DNA of 64,000 nt from NCBI RefSeq assembly GCF_020829625.1, contig NZ_JAIVFX010000003.1, forward strand, positions 372,001 through 436,000, given 5' to 3'. The notes under the pieces are model-generated. The model was not told where the DNA came from, made no database searches, and saw only the letters and a list, made by a program, of their open reading frames with translations. The position numbers were made by a program, and so were the translations under genes. Positions 47,248-56,627 of the stretch are shown here, in pieces (within the stretch, counting starts at the first letter, position 1; every line of letters begins with the position of its first letter). Origin of the DNA: Nostoc sp. XA010. Its GTDB lineage: Bacteria; Cyanobacteriota; Cyanobacteriia; Cyanobacteriales; Nostocaceae.

Positions 47248-48108
47248 ATGGGCAGTATTTGGGAAATCGATTTTTACTCCCGTCCGATTTTGGACGATAA
47301 TCAGAAAAAAGTTTGGGAAGTCTTAGTCTGCGAAAGCGCCTTGGATATCAGTACAAAAGTAGATTCTTTGTTTCGCTATGCTCAGTATTGTCCCAGTACC
47401 CAGGTAAATTCGGGCTGGTTGCGGACAGCATTACAAGAAGCTATTAACCAAGCTGGAAAAGCACCAATTAAAATCCGCTTTTTCCGCCGCCAAATGAACA
47501 ACATGATTACTAAAGCCTGCCAAGACTTGGGTATTCCCGCCCAGCCTAGCCGCCGTACTTTGGTTCTCAACCAATGGTTAGAACAGCGCATGGAAGAAGT
47601 GTATCCTCAAGAGGCAGGGTATCAAGGAGGGGCTAATCCCTCAGTCCGCTTGGAAAAACCTTTGCCGCAACGTTTACCAGATGCTTTGGAAGGACAGCAG
47701 TGGGTATTTGTTACCTTAGATGCTGCGAATTTGGCAGAAATGCCAGAGTGGGAAATTGGCTTTGGTGAAGCTTTCCCCATAGAGTTGGCGAAAGTTTCAC
47801 CCGAAACCCGTATTCCTGGGATTTTAATTTTCTCAGCGAGAGCGTTGCCCTTGGCAGGCTGGATGTCTGGTTTGGATTTGGCTTTCTTAAGATTTGATAC
47901 CAGCCAAGAGGCGAAATTGCTTTTAGAAACTGGTGTAACCGAAAGCTGGATTGTGGCAAATATTAAAAAACCTCAACTTTTAGCAGAAGCCAAAGGTTTT
48001 GAAGAAGCCAAGCAAAAAGCTAACGGAGTGCATTTTATTGGTGTACAGTCCGATCCTAAAGCAGAAGCTTTTGCTGGTTTTTGGCTGTTGCAAGAGGTGA
48101 ATCTTTGA
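47248..48108 (+). CDS. Tab2/Atab2 family RNA-binding protein
   Basis: 286 residues matching the Tab2 family, which in algae and plants binds psaB mRNA leader RNA and promotes photosystem I synthesis. Seen: IWEIDFYSRPILDDNQKKVW, KIRFFRRQMNNMITKACQDL, LPDALEGQQWVFVTLDAANL, GMLI-like IPGILIFSARALPLAGWMSG and a C-terminal FEEAKQKANGVHFIGVQSDP, plus AFAGFWLLQE. Soluble. Start ATG at 47248. In cyanobacteria the role in PSI is inferred. A G-rich heptamer array begins five bases after its stop. Confidence 0.92.
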   Translation: MGSIWEIDFYSRPILDDNQKKVWEVLVCESALDISTKVDSLFRYAQYCPSTQVNSGWLRTALQEAINQAGKAPIKIRFFRRQMNNMITKACQDLGIPAQPSRRTLVLNQWLEQRMEEVYPQEAGYQGGANPSVRLEKPLPQRLPDALEGQQWVFVTLDAANLAEMPEWEIGFGEAFPIELAKVSPETRIPGILIFSARALPLAGWMSGLDLAFLRFDTSQEAKLLLETGVTESWIVANIKKPQLLAEAKGFEEAKQKANGVHFIGVQSDPKAEAFAGFWLLQEVNL

Positions 48109-48112
48109 AAAT

Positions 48113-48171
48113 GGGGCAGGGGGCAGGGGGCAGGGGGCAGGGGGCAGGGGGCAGGGGGCAGGGGGCAGGGG
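48113..48171 (+). repeat. GGGCAGG heptamer array, G-quadruplex prone
   Basis: About eight copies of GGGCAGG, giving runs of five G separated by CA, immediately downstream of the tab2 stop and on the coding strand. Confidence 0.9.
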
Positions 48172-48182
48172 AGAATAATAAT

Positions 48183-48233
48183 TCCTAACTAATGACCAAT
48201 GACAAATGACAAATGACGAATGACTAATGACTA
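48183..48233 (+). repeat. CAATGAC/TAATGAC heptamer repeat
   Basis: Imperfect heptamers (ACCAATG, ACAAATG, ACGAATG, ACTAATG) following the G-rich array. Confidence 0.8.
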
Positions 48234-48442
48234 GTTGAGACATGGCAATGATTTGGGATAATTAACTGCGTCCATCAGTGTTGATCTGTGGTTCCAAATC
48301 GTAACTGTAAGAAACGCTGATGATTTTTGGATAGTTATCTGCGTTCATCACGTAGAAAGTTTAATCGTCGGTTTTTGACGATCGCACTTTTCAAGAGAGG
48401 GCGTTGATATGCGGTTCAAAATCCACAATTGCACTAAGAGTC

Positions 48443-49756
48443 ATGGGTTCTGAAAATTTGTCACAAGATACACTAGCAGAACAGCTGCTGGAACTAGCTA
48501 TAAAATCTGGAGCAGAAGCTGCTGAAGTGTATCAGTCGCGATCGCTTTCTCGTCCAGTGTTTTTTGAGGCAAACCGACTCAAACAGCTAGAAACTAACCA
48601 ATCTGAAGGCACAGCACTACGACTTTGGCGAAACGGGCGTCCGGGACTCACGGTGGCTTATGGTTCTGTCCTAGCCGAAGTAATGGTGGAAAAAGCTCTG
48701 GCTCTAAGTCAACTGAATCTACCTGAAACAGTAGAATTAGGCTCTAACTCTCAGCCCTCTTACCCAGATTTAGGCGAAAGTGTGCCGATAGAAGTTTTGG
48801 TAGACTGGGGCAAAGAAGCGATCGCACTCATCCGCGATGCCTATCCTGATGTCGTTTGCAATGGTGACTGGGAATGTGATGCTGAAACTACCAGAATAGT
48901 CAACACTAAAGGTTTAGATTGTTACTACACTGATACTACCCTCAATTGCTACATATCAGCTGAATGGGTACGCGGTGATGATTTTTTAAGTGTTGCCGAT
49001 GGCCAAACTAAGCGGGGCGAACTCCACCCGGAAATATTAGCTAACCAAATTTTACAACGGTTAATTTGGGCTAGAGAAAATGTCTCATCTCCTAATGGTC
49101 GCGTCCCGGTTTTGTTTACTTCTAAAGCTGCTGATATGCTTTGGGGTACTGTGCAAGAAGCTTTGAATGGCAAGCGAGTTTTAGAAGTAGCTTCCCCTTG
49201 GGGAGAACGTTTGGGTAAGGCTGTAGTTGCACCCAGTCTCACCCTCTACCAAGATCCAGAAGCCGGCCCTTATAGTTGCCCTTTTGATGATGAAGGCACT
49301 CCTACTCAATTTTTAGTATTTATCCAAAACGGAATTTTACAGCATTTTTATGGCGATCGCACCACCGGACGCCAACTGGGTACTGACACTACTGCAAATG
49401 GTTTTCGCCCTGGTTTAGGTAGCTATCCCACCCCTGGTTTATTTAATTTTCTGATTCAGCCAGGTTCGGCATCTTTACCAGACTTAATTCAAGAACTGGA
49501 TGATGGCATAATTGTGGATCAAATGCTGGGCGGTGGCGGCAGTATTTCTGGAGATTTTTCAATCAACGTTGATTTAGGCTACCGCGTCAAAAATGGTCAG
49601 ATAATTGGGCGCGTTAAGGATACTATGGTTGCAGGTAATGTCTACACTGCCCTTAAGCAATTGGTTAAACTAGGTAATGATGCTGATTGGAATGGTTCTT
49701 GTTATACTCCATCTCTAATAGTAGAAGGACTATCCACGACGGGGAGAAGTAATTAA
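48443..49756 (+). CDS. pmbA: TldD/PmbA family metalloprotease subunit (PmbA type)
   Basis: 437 residues from the ATG at 48443 (MGSENLSQ); a TTG upstream at 48404 would add 13. Matches PmbA of the TldD-PmbA (TldE) protease, which in other bacteria matures microcin B17 and degrades unfolded peptides: GAEAAEVYQSRSLSRPVFFE, LGTDTTANGFRPGLGSYPTP, GLFNFLIQPG, VDQMLGGGGSISGDFSINV and GYRVKNGQIIGRVKDTMVAG. The HExxxH zinc site belongs to the TldD partner, and I do not see it here, which fits the PmbA (TldE) role. tldD is not in the window. Confidence 0.88.
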   Translation: MGSENLSQDTLAEQLLELAIKSGAEAAEVYQSRSLSRPVFFEANRLKQLETNQSEGTALRLWRNGRPGLTVAYGSVLAEVMVEKALALSQLNLPETVELGSNSQPSYPDLGESVPIEVLVDWGKEAIALIRDAYPDVVCNGDWECDAETTRIVNTKGLDCYYTDTTLNCYISAEWVRGDDFLSVADGQTKRGELHPEILANQILQRLIWARENVSSPNGRVPVLFTSKAADMLWGTVQEALNGKRVLEVASPWGERLGKAVVAPSLTLYQDPEAGPYSCPFDDEGTPTQFLVFIQNGILQHFYGDRTTGRQLGTDTTANGFRPGLGSYPTPGLFNFLIQPGSASLPDLIQELDDGIIVDQMLGGGGSISGDFSINVDLGYRVKNGQIIGRVKDTMVAGNVYTALKQLVKLGNDADWNGSCYTPSLIVEGLSTTGRSN

Positions 49757-49798
49757 ATTGGGGATTGGGGATTGGGGATTGGGCATTGAGGTAGAAGA

Positions 49799-49882
49799 AT
49801 GGAGTTCAAAGACTCACTAATGGAGTTCAGAGGTTCATTAACGGAGTTCAAAGCCTCATTAACGGAGTTCAAAGCCTCATAC
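49799..49882. repeat. tandem array, four 21-bp units
   Basis: Units ATGGAGTTCAAAGACTCACTA, shown by position: 49799, 49820, 49841 and 49862, each with GGAGTTCA. Followed by CCCTGCACC-type repeats to 49940. Confidence 0.85.
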
Positions 49883-49965
49883 GCTATTCCCCCTGCACCC
49901 TGCACCCTGCCCCCTGCTCCCTTCTCCATGCCCCATGCCCCATGCCCTAATCCCCAAAAAATAAT

Positions 49966-52572
49966 ATGTCTCTTCCTGTTCTGAATCAGCGCTTTCGCAC
50001 CTGGTGGCAGCCTAGAAGAGGTTTAGCGATCGCCGAAGCTTGTGTTATCGGTCTGGTTGCTGCCCTATCTGCGGTATTTTTGAAAGTAGGATCGGGATGG
50101 CTGGGAACATGGCGAGTCCATAGTACCCACATTTTCCCGGTATGGCTAGCACTACCAGCAATTGGTCTTGTACTGGGATTTGTGGCTGGATGGTTGGTGG
50201 ATAGATTGGCACCAGAAGCTTATGGTAGCGGTATTCCGCAAGTAAAAGCAACTCTAGCCAATGTGCCGATGAAATTATCCTGGCGCGTGGCAGGTGTGAA
50301 GTTACTCAGTGCCATCATCGCCATAGGTTCGGGCATGACTCTGGGACGACAAGGCCCCACTGTTCATGTAGGGGCAGGTTTAGCAGCAGGGATGAGTCGC
50401 TGGGTTCCTACTTCCCCAGATCACCGACGACAAATGATTGCAGCAGGTGCGGGTGCGGGTTTAGCAGCTGCTTTTAATGCCCCGATCGCAGGTGTATTGT
50501 TTATTGTTGAAGAGTTACTCCAGGATTTATCAGGATTGACTTTGGGTACTGCGATTATCGCTTCCTTTATTGGTGGGGTGATATCCCGACTTTTAGGCGG
50601 TGGCTCTCTTGACCTTAACCTGCAATTGGTAAAATCTTCCAGCCAATTCTCTATCCCAGAAATTCCCTTTTTCGTGCTTTTGGGTATTTTGGCAGGCTTA
50701 TTAGGTGCATTGTTTAATTGCGGCTTAATATTTAGTATTAAATTTTATAGAAAATTACATATCAGTTTACCGTTGCGGGTAGCTTTGGCTGGATTTCTTT
50801 CTGGTGTTATCGTGTCCATGCTCCCCGCACCCTTTCGTGATAATACGGGTTTACGAGAGTCTTTAATTACTGGAGGTTCCCAACCTACTGTAGCAGCGAT
50901 CGCCTTTGTGGCACAGTTCATCCTCACACTCATAGCATTTGGTTCAGGAGCGCCGGGAGGATTATTCGCTCCCAGTCTGATTTTGGGTTCTTGTTTAGGA
51001 CACATCATCGGTGTATCTGAGTTCTACATCACCGGAGCGGGTTCTCCTACTACTTACGCACTAGCGGGTATGGGGGGATTTTTTAGTGCTGTTTCCAAAG
51101 TGCCAATCACAGCAATTGTGATTGTGTTTGAGATGACTACAGATTTCAATCTGGTGCTACCTTTGATGATTGTTTCTGTAGCAGCTTACTTAGTTGCGGA
51201 TAAGGTAGTGCCTGGTTCGCTTTATGAGAAACTTTTGGAATTGAAAGGCATCACTCTAACTAAAGAAGCTCCTATGGAAGGAGCATTAACTAAGTTAACT
51301 GCAAAAGATGTGATGCAAGAACGGGTAGAAACTCTAGATGCACAGATGAGCTTGGAAGAAGCAATGCAGTCCTTTGCTCGTTCTCATCATCGCGGTTTCC
51401 CTGTGGTAGAAGATAACAAGTTAGTAGGGATTGTAACGCAATCAGATTTGCTGAAAATACGCGATCGCAACCTAGCCAATGATATTTTCTTAAAAGAAAT
51501 TATGACGCCTGTCCCGATGACAGTAACACCAATCCACACTCTGAGCAATGTGCTGTATTTACTCGATCGCTATCAAATCAGTCGCTTACCTGTGGTGGAT
51601 GGACGAAGACTGATCGGGATTATTACTCGTGCAGATATTATTCGGGCGGAAGCAGATCATCTCAATTGTGATAACCGGACTCCGAAACTGCGACCAGAAC
51701 CTTCTTATATAGTTTACCAAACGCGATCGCCCAGCACCGGCAGTGGTAGATTATTAGTGCCAGTAGCAAATCCCGAAACAGCAGGTATTTTATTACAAAT
51801 GGCAGCAGCTATTGCCCGCGATCGCCATTATGAAATAGATTGTGTGCAAGTGATGCTGATACCCCGCCACAGTTCTCCATCAGAAACACAGGTAAGGACG
51901 GCAAAAAGTCGCCGCTTGCTACGACAGGCGGAAGTCTTAGCAAAAAAGTGGAAAATTCCCTTACACACGCAGATACGAGTTACCCACGATGTAGCGCAGG
52001 CAATTTTAGAGACAATCAATGAACAACACATCGACCTAATTTTAATGGGATGGAAAGGAAACACATCTACCCCTGGTCGGATTTTTGGTAACGTTGTAGA
52101 CACCGTAATTCGCCAAGCCACATGCGAAGTAGTGTTAGTAAAATTAGGCACTACTCAGCAATCCTTCAATCGCTGGCTAGTCCCGATGGCTGGTGGCCCC
52201 AATTCTCCACTGGCGATTAAATTGCTACCGGCTTTAATTACATTGGGAAATGATCCGCAAATTCATCTTACACAGGTATTTAAGCCATCTGAACTCAAGC
52301 CAGATATGTCAGTTTCAGAACAAGCTATCCGCCATTTGATGCGGCGGCGAAAGTTGTCAAGTACTGTAGTTGCTCTCCCAGTCCAGGCTAATTCAGTCGC
52401 TGAAGGTGTGATTAACTTAGTTAAAACCGAAGGTTACGATGTTGTAGTTTTAGGAGCATCGCAAGAGGGATTGTTGCAGCAGGCGATTCAAGGTAATATT
52501 CCAGAAGCGATCGCCTCTGGTGTAGAAAGTACAGTGATTTTGGTTAGGGGTGCAATTAATGCACAGCGTTAG
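49966..52572 (+). CDS. ClC-type chloride channel/transporter with CBS pair and two USP domains
   Basis: 868 residues. Membrane ClC domain at about 20-420: GSGIPQVKATL, LGRQGPTVHVGAG, VLFIVEELLQDL and SGAPGGLFAPSL, the ion-selectivity elements. The residue normally the gating glutamate (GREGP) is Gln129 here (GRQGP), while the proton glutamate pair (EE) remains. A CBS pair follows at about 435-565 (VMQERVETLDAQM, HRGFPVVEDNKLVGIVTQSD, ISRLPVVDGRRLIGIITRAD), then two universal-stress-protein domains at about 590-725 and 735-865. CBS and USP parts likely sense adenine nucleotides. Inner-membrane location. Transport mode may be uncoupled channel-like because of Gln129 (inference). Confidence 0.92.
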   Translation: MSLPVLNQRFRTWWQPRRGLAIAEACVIGLVAALSAVFLKVGSGWLGTWRVHSTHIFPVWLALPAIGLVLGFVAGWLVDRLAPEAYGSGIPQVKATLANVPMKLSWRVAGVKLLSAIIAIGSGMTLGRQGPTVHVGAGLAAGMSRWVPTSPDHRRQMIAAGAGAGLAAAFNAPIAGVLFIVEELLQDLSGLTLGTAIIASFIGGVISRLLGGGSLDLNLQLVKSSSQFSIPEIPFFVLLGILAGLLGALFNCGLIFSIKFYRKLHISLPLRVALAGFLSGVIVSMLPAPFRDNTGLRESLITGGSQPTVAAIAFVAQFILTLIAFGSGAPGGLFAPSLILGSCLGHIIGVSEFYITGAGSPTTYALAGMGGFFSAVSKVPITAIVIVFEMTTDFNLVLPLMIVSVAAYLVADKVVPGSLYEKLLELKGITLTKEAPMEGALTKLTAKDVMQERVETLDAQMSLEEAMQSFARSHHRGFPVVEDNKLVGIVTQSDLLKIRDRNLANDIFLKEIMTPVPMTVTPIHTLSNVLYLLDRYQISRLPVVDGRRLIGIITRADIIRAEADHLNCDNRTPKLRPEPSYIVYQTRSPSTGSGRLLVPVANPETAGILLQMAAAIARDRHYEIDCVQVMLIPRHSSPSETQVRTAKSRRLLRQAEVLAKKWKIPLHTQIRVTHDVAQAILETINEQHIDLILMGWKGNTSTPGRIFGNVVDTVIRQATCEVVLVKLGTTQQSFNRWLVPMAGGPNSPLAIKLLPALITLGNDPQIHLTQVFKPSELKPDMSVSEQAIRHLMRRRKLSSTVVALPVQANSVAEGVINLVKTEGYDVVVLGASQEGLLQQAIQGNIPEAIASGVESTVILVRGAINAQR

Positions 52573-52742
52573 GAACTTCCAAATAAAAAAATATCCCACC
52601 GCTTTTAAGCAGGGGAGCAGGGAGCAGGGAGCAGGGGGAGGAAAAATCGTTTTAATTCCAAAAATTGAATAATTTATTTTTTGGAGTTCTTTTAGCGAGG
52701 AACTATCGTCTTGATTCTGGCTCCTGACTTCTAACTTCTTCT

Positions 52743-52937
52743 TCAATGCTTATAAAATATACCAATAATAAGAGAAACAATTATTGGTATTAAGATTGGA
52801 ATAGCAACTATAAGTCCCCACTTACCAAACTTAATTTCCTCACCCTCGGATTTTAAAAACGCAATCCAACCTACAACTCCCATCAAAATCCAAATAAACC
52901 CAAAGCCAAGGAATATAATAAATACTGAATCTTCCAT
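52743..52937 (-). CDS. small hypothetical two-helix membrane protein, 64 aa
   Basis: Two hydrophobic segments (about 5-27 and 42-60) joined by a charged loop (LKSEGEEIKFGKWG). Start ATG at 52937. No Shine-Dalgarno of note, no family recognised. Between repeat-rich gaps. Confidence 0.5.
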   Translation of the reverse strand: MEDSVFIIFLGFGFIWILMGVVGWIAFLKSEGEEIKFGKWGLIVAIPILIPIIVSLIIGIFYKH

Positions 52938-53480
52938 TTTTTACCAATTAAATGTATATAAAAAGCTAAAAAACAAATTTTAATTCATTTATTTGTTGAC
53001 TAACTAGCTGAGATGTTAACTGTAAACTCATAGCCCGCCTCAGAATGAATTCTGAGTCTAATAGCGAAAGTCGTCTAAAGACGATTCAGAAAAAGTTATA
53101 GTCCATTTTAAAGGACTTTAGGTATAAAAGAGGAATTTTATGGGCGGTTTATGTCTACAACGAAATAGCCCTAAAAGAATATTAATTATTAAAGAAGTCA
53201 GAAAACAGAATGGGCTAAACGCCCCGCTACCGCTAACAGAATTCAGAATGTAATTAGTGGAGGATTCAGACCTGCGCTATCCGCCAGTTGCACAAAATTC
53301 ATACTGAATTCTGGCTCCTGACTCCTGCATTCTTTCTTCTTAACAATTCAATTGTGCAAACTTGGCACGCCCTCACTCCCAAGATTTGAAGTCATGTATA
53401 GACACAAACAAAGCCTGCCGATGCAGGCTTTTACCATAATTATCTTTAAGACTTACGCGAAATTAGAACGCAACTCATTA
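52938..53480. other. repeat-rich intergenic region
   Basis: Holds the multi-hairpin element (53033-53148) and a GGGCTAAACGCCCCGCTACC repeat block near 53212. A hairpin GCCTGC...GCAGGC at 53415-53428 is followed by TTTT and could terminate plus-strand transcription. No gene. Confidence 0.5.
53033..53148. repeat. multi-hairpin MITE-like element, copy 3
   Basis: Ends CCCGCC and GGGCGG, with inner hairpins AGTCGTC-TAAA-GACGATT and AGTCCAT-TTTA-AAGGACT, plus the shared TAATAGCGAAAGTC string also found in copy 1. Confidence 0.7.
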
Positions 53481-53780
53481 TTAAAAGTTAGAACGGGAGC
53501 TAGAAGTGCCTACAGCATTAGGGTCACGATAAGCTACATTATCATTGGCTTTGCGGCTCTTACGACCAAATAAACCAAATAAACCGAGCAAGCCCAACAA
53601 ACCCCAATCGCCATCCTGATAATTTCTGTCGGTAGTAGAAGTGTCTGTAGTAGTATTTGTAACAGTTCCGTCAGTAGTGCTTGTTGTCTGAGCAGAAGCA
53701 GGAAGAACTGTAGGCAAGGTAGCCAAACTTAGAGCAAGAGCAGTACTTCCGATAATTTTAGAGACATTAAAGCGTTTCAC
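53481..53780 (-). CDS. exported WGxxGxxG-motif small protein
   Basis: 99 residues from a GTG at 53780 (VKRFNVSK), with GAGG 9 nt upstream; a TTG at 53795 is possible. Signal peptide to about residue 31 (LALSLATLPTVLPASAQ), a Thr/Ser/Asp-rich spacer, then DGDWGLLGLLGLFGLFGRKS, the WGxxGxxG short hydrophobic motif followed by basic residues. This resembles C-terminal sorting-like segments (WGxxGxxG-CTERM), but here about 20 further polar residues follow. Probably periplasmic or envelope-attached. Function unknown. Confidence 0.75.
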   Translation of the reverse strand: MKRFNVSKIIGSTALALSLATLPTVLPASAQTTSTTDGTVTNTTTDTSTTDRNYQDGDWGLLGLLGLFGLFGRKSRKANDNVAYRDPNAVGTSSSRSNF

Positions 53781-54143
53781 GATCACATTCCTCAATTGAA
53801 TTGCTGCAAGTTATAGTTAAAGCATATTAAGTTCTGACACGGACGGCATCAATCTTTAGCTACAAATATGAATCCGCTTAAAGATGCATTAATGATTGAG
53901 TAAATAAGCATTTTGGCATAGATTATATTACAGAGCATGGCCAATTATGCAATATTGAAGTCAGCGATCGCATTAAAACAATCTCGATTGCAAAAGGTAG
54001 AATTTTTCTTTATAAAATCAAAAATTACGTCTTCAGGTAGGACAGATGTCAATAATTGAAGGTAATATTTCGGCAGCGATCGCATAAAATTGTGAACCTG
54101 TATTTTTCTGCTCCAAACTATCGGGAAATGTCAAAATTCCTCT
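53781..54143. other. intergenic region
   Basis: About 360 bp; two HIP1-like GCGATCGC octamers (53965 and 54077). No gene seen. Confidence 0.45.
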
Positions 54144-56201
54144 TCACTGAGACAATTGCCAAATTTTAATAGTATTATCTTCGCTACCACTGACAAGGGT
54201 TTTCCCATCAGGGCTGAAGGTTACAGATGTCACGGTGTTGCTATGCCCCGTCAATGTCAGAATTTCTTCGCCTGTGGCTGAATTCCACAATTTGATGGTG
54301 CGTAGGCGTAGCCCGTCGTAGACATCGCGGCTACCACTAGCAACAATTTTACCATCGGCGCTAAAGGCTACGGATGTAACTGTGTTGGCATGTCCCGCTA
54401 GTGTGCGAATTTCTTTTCCCGTAGTTAGATTCCAAAGTTTGATGGTGCGATTGCGGCTAGCACTGGCTAAAGTTTTACCATCTGGGCTGATAGCCACGGC
54501 TGTTACCGTTTGATAATTTCCCTCCAGTGTGCGGATTGAGTACCCTTTTGTCAGATTCCAGATTTTGATAGTCTTGTCAAAACTGCCACTGGCAAGAATC
54601 ACACCATTAGGACTAATAGCTAGCGATCGCACCCAAAATGTATGCCCTGTGAGTGTCCGAATTTGCTCTCCTGTTGCCAGATTCCAAATTTTGATAGTGT
54701 TGTCATCACTACCACTAACCAGAGTCTCGCTATCAGCACTGATGGCTAAGGCATGAACTGAATCAGAATGCCCCGTAAGAGTGCGAATTTGCTTTCGCGT
54801 TGCTAGATTCCAGATTTTGATGGTGTTGTCATCACTTCCACTAACCAGAGTTTTGCCATCTGGGCTGATCGCTACCACATTCACCTGCTGAGAATGCCCG
54901 TCGAGTGAAGAGATTTGTTTTCCGGTTGCGAGATTCCAAAGTTTGATTTTCCGGTCGCCCCCACTGCTGACAATGGTTTTGCCATCGGGGCTGATGGCGA
55001 CAGATAAAACTGAGTTTTCATGCCCTTGCAGGGTATTAACTAAGGAAACCTTACCCAAAGTAATCTTTAGTGGTTGACCTAAAAATGCTTCATCTTTGCC
55101 AGAATTATTGTGCTGAGTCAGCCGAGAAACCAAACTGGTCTGAATCCGGCGAAAATGTCTATACCAAGATTCTTGAAATCCAAACAACAGAATAAAAGCA
55201 CTTACCAAGATTACAATTCTCACTAAGGGATAACTTTTTGGTAAATCTGGTGCTTTCGTTGGTGGTATTTTCCCAGAAGACTTCCCGGCTGGTGGTAGTG
55301 CAAGGAGTTGTTTTGGACTCAAATCTCTAAGAACTTCATCGGCTGACTGGTAACGTTCATGGATATCTTTTTTCAAAAGCTTGTCGATGACAAAATCCAA
55401 CTCAGGATTTAATGGACTCCGCAAATATTCCCGCCAATTACTCACCCAGGCATACCCAGATTCCATCCACAACTGAAAAGGGGAATTTCCCGTTAGCAGA
55501 TGAAAGCAGGTAGCGCCCAAACCGAACAAGTCACTGGCGGGGAAAGCTTTACCATCTCTAATTTGTTCCAGGGGTGAATAACCATGTGAACCAATGGATG
55601 TGCCAGATTTCTGCTGAACTTTGGCGGTGAATTGCTTTGAGGAACCAAAATCAATCAGACTTAATCGCCCATCACTTTTATTGCGGATAATATTTTCTGG
55701 CTTGATATCTCGATGAATTACTTTGCGATCGTGGATAAATTTGAGGATGGGCAGTAAATCTAGCAAAATAGATTGAATTTCCCTAGCGCTATAAGCTTTG
55801 CGCTGTTGCAACTCCTTTAATAAATTTTCTCCATTAATAAACTGCTGCACTAAATATAGACAGCCGTCTTGCTCAAAGTAAGCTAGCAAAGTTGGAATTT
55901 GGGGATGTTCCCCAAGGTCTTGTAGTCGCTGTGCTTCTTCAGCAAATAACTCCATCGCCTTTTTTTGCGACCAAGTTCCTTGAAACTTTGGAGCTAATTG
56001 CTTGATAACACAACGTTCATTGAGTTTATCGACATCTTCTGATAGATAGGTTCTGCCAAATCCCCCCTCATCTGAAAGGACTCGGATGACACGGAAGCGA
56101 TTTCTTAAAAGTGACACCAACGGGGTGCTACAACTTTGGCAAAACTTCTTTCCATTGGGATTCAGGGGATTTGAGCAATCGGGATTTAAGCAGCAGATCA
56201 T
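54144..56201 (-). CDS. Ser/Thr protein kinase with zinc ribbon, TM helix and seven WD40 repeats
   Basis: 685 residues from the ATG at 56201 (MICCLNPDCS). N-terminal zinc ribbon (CCLNPDC, CQSC), kinase domain at about 35-290 (VIKQLAPKFQ with the ATP Lys, VIHRDIKPENIIRN catalytic loop, LIDFGSSKQF), TM helix at about 325-343, then seven WD40 repeats (about 385-685; DNTIKIWNLATG). The sixth repeat contains seven extra residues (VYDGLRL) encoded by the 21-nt insert of the HIP1-split repeat (54300-54328); without it the repeat reads GSRDRTIKLW. Membrane-anchored kinase with a propeller; signal unknown. Same strand as the next kinase gene upstream. Confidence 0.92.
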   Translation of the reverse strand: MICCLNPDCSNPLNPNGKKFCQSCSTPLVSLLRNRFRVIRVLSDEGGFGRTYLSEDVDKLNERCVIKQLAPKFQGTWSQKKAMELFAEEAQRLQDLGEHPQIPTLLAYFEQDGCLYLVQQFINGENLLKELQQRKAYSAREIQSILLDLLPILKFIHDRKVIHRDIKPENIIRNKSDGRLSLIDFGSSKQFTAKVQQKSGTSIGSHGYSPLEQIRDGKAFPASDLFGLGATCFHLLTGNSPFQLWMESGYAWVSNWREYLRSPLNPELDFVIDKLLKKDIHERYQSADEVLRDLSPKQLLALPPAGKSSGKIPPTKAPDLPKSYPLVRIVILVSAFILLFGFQESWYRHFRRIQTSLVSRLTQHNNSGKDEAFLGQPLKITLGKVSLVNTLQGHENSVLSVAISPDGKTIVSSGGDRKIKLWNLATGKQISSLDGHSQQVNVVAISPDGKTLVSGSDDNTIKIWNLATRKQIRTLTGHSDSVHALAISADSETLVSGSDDNTIKIWNLATGEQIRTLTGHTFWVRSLAISPNGVILASGSFDKTIKIWNLTKGYSIRTLEGNYQTVTAVAISPDGKTLASASRNRTIKLWNLTTGKEIRTLAGHANTVTSVAFSADGKIVASGSRDVYDGLRLRTIKLWNSATGEEILTLTGHSNTVTSVTFSPDGKTLVSGSEDNTIKIWQLSQ
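54300..54328 (-). repeat. HIP1-split 29-bp repeat inside the WD40 kinase gene
   Basis: Reverse complement of 23756-23784, 29 of 29 bases identical, but read in another frame (DVYDGLRLR instead of AMSTTGYAYA). Confidence 0.85.
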
Positions 56202-56627
56202 GATCTGACAGGCGCGACTGCATGACAACTTAGGCTAAGTTTGCCCCGAACTTTCCCTTAAGAAAATTGACTCTCGCTTACTCGTGGTAGAAAACCCTGT
56301 TCTGGGGATTGGGGAATTACTTAATATAGTTAGCGTTTGTAAATAGTGTCAGTCTTCCTCATCTGTGGAAAACTACGAGAGTCATAAGATTAATTATTCT
56401 CTAGATTATATAATAATTTGAATAAAAAATTTTTCGGAACTTTTAAACCTAGTAATTTTGCTTGTATATTGGCAAGCGATAACTCACTAAGTATTAAAGA
56501 TAAAGCCTGATTAATTAACCATCATGACTATTAAATGTGGTTAAAATGCTTACTAAATTTGTTTTTGATATTTTAAATCACCCATGATTAATTGTTAATT
56601 TGATACTTTAGGCAATTGTGACCTTGT
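56202..56627. other. intergenic region between two kinase genes
   Basis: About 425 bp, AT-rich; no gene or clear terminator seen. Confidence 0.45.

Larger units (their letters stand above)
48109..48442. other. tab2-pmbA intergenic region
   Basis: Two heptamer arrays at the left; from 48240 ordinary sequence with GATGATTTTTGGATAG-type duplicated segments (48255 and 48318 both carry TGCGTTCATCA/TGCGTCCATCA). The pmbA promoter presumably lies here. Confidence 0.45.
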
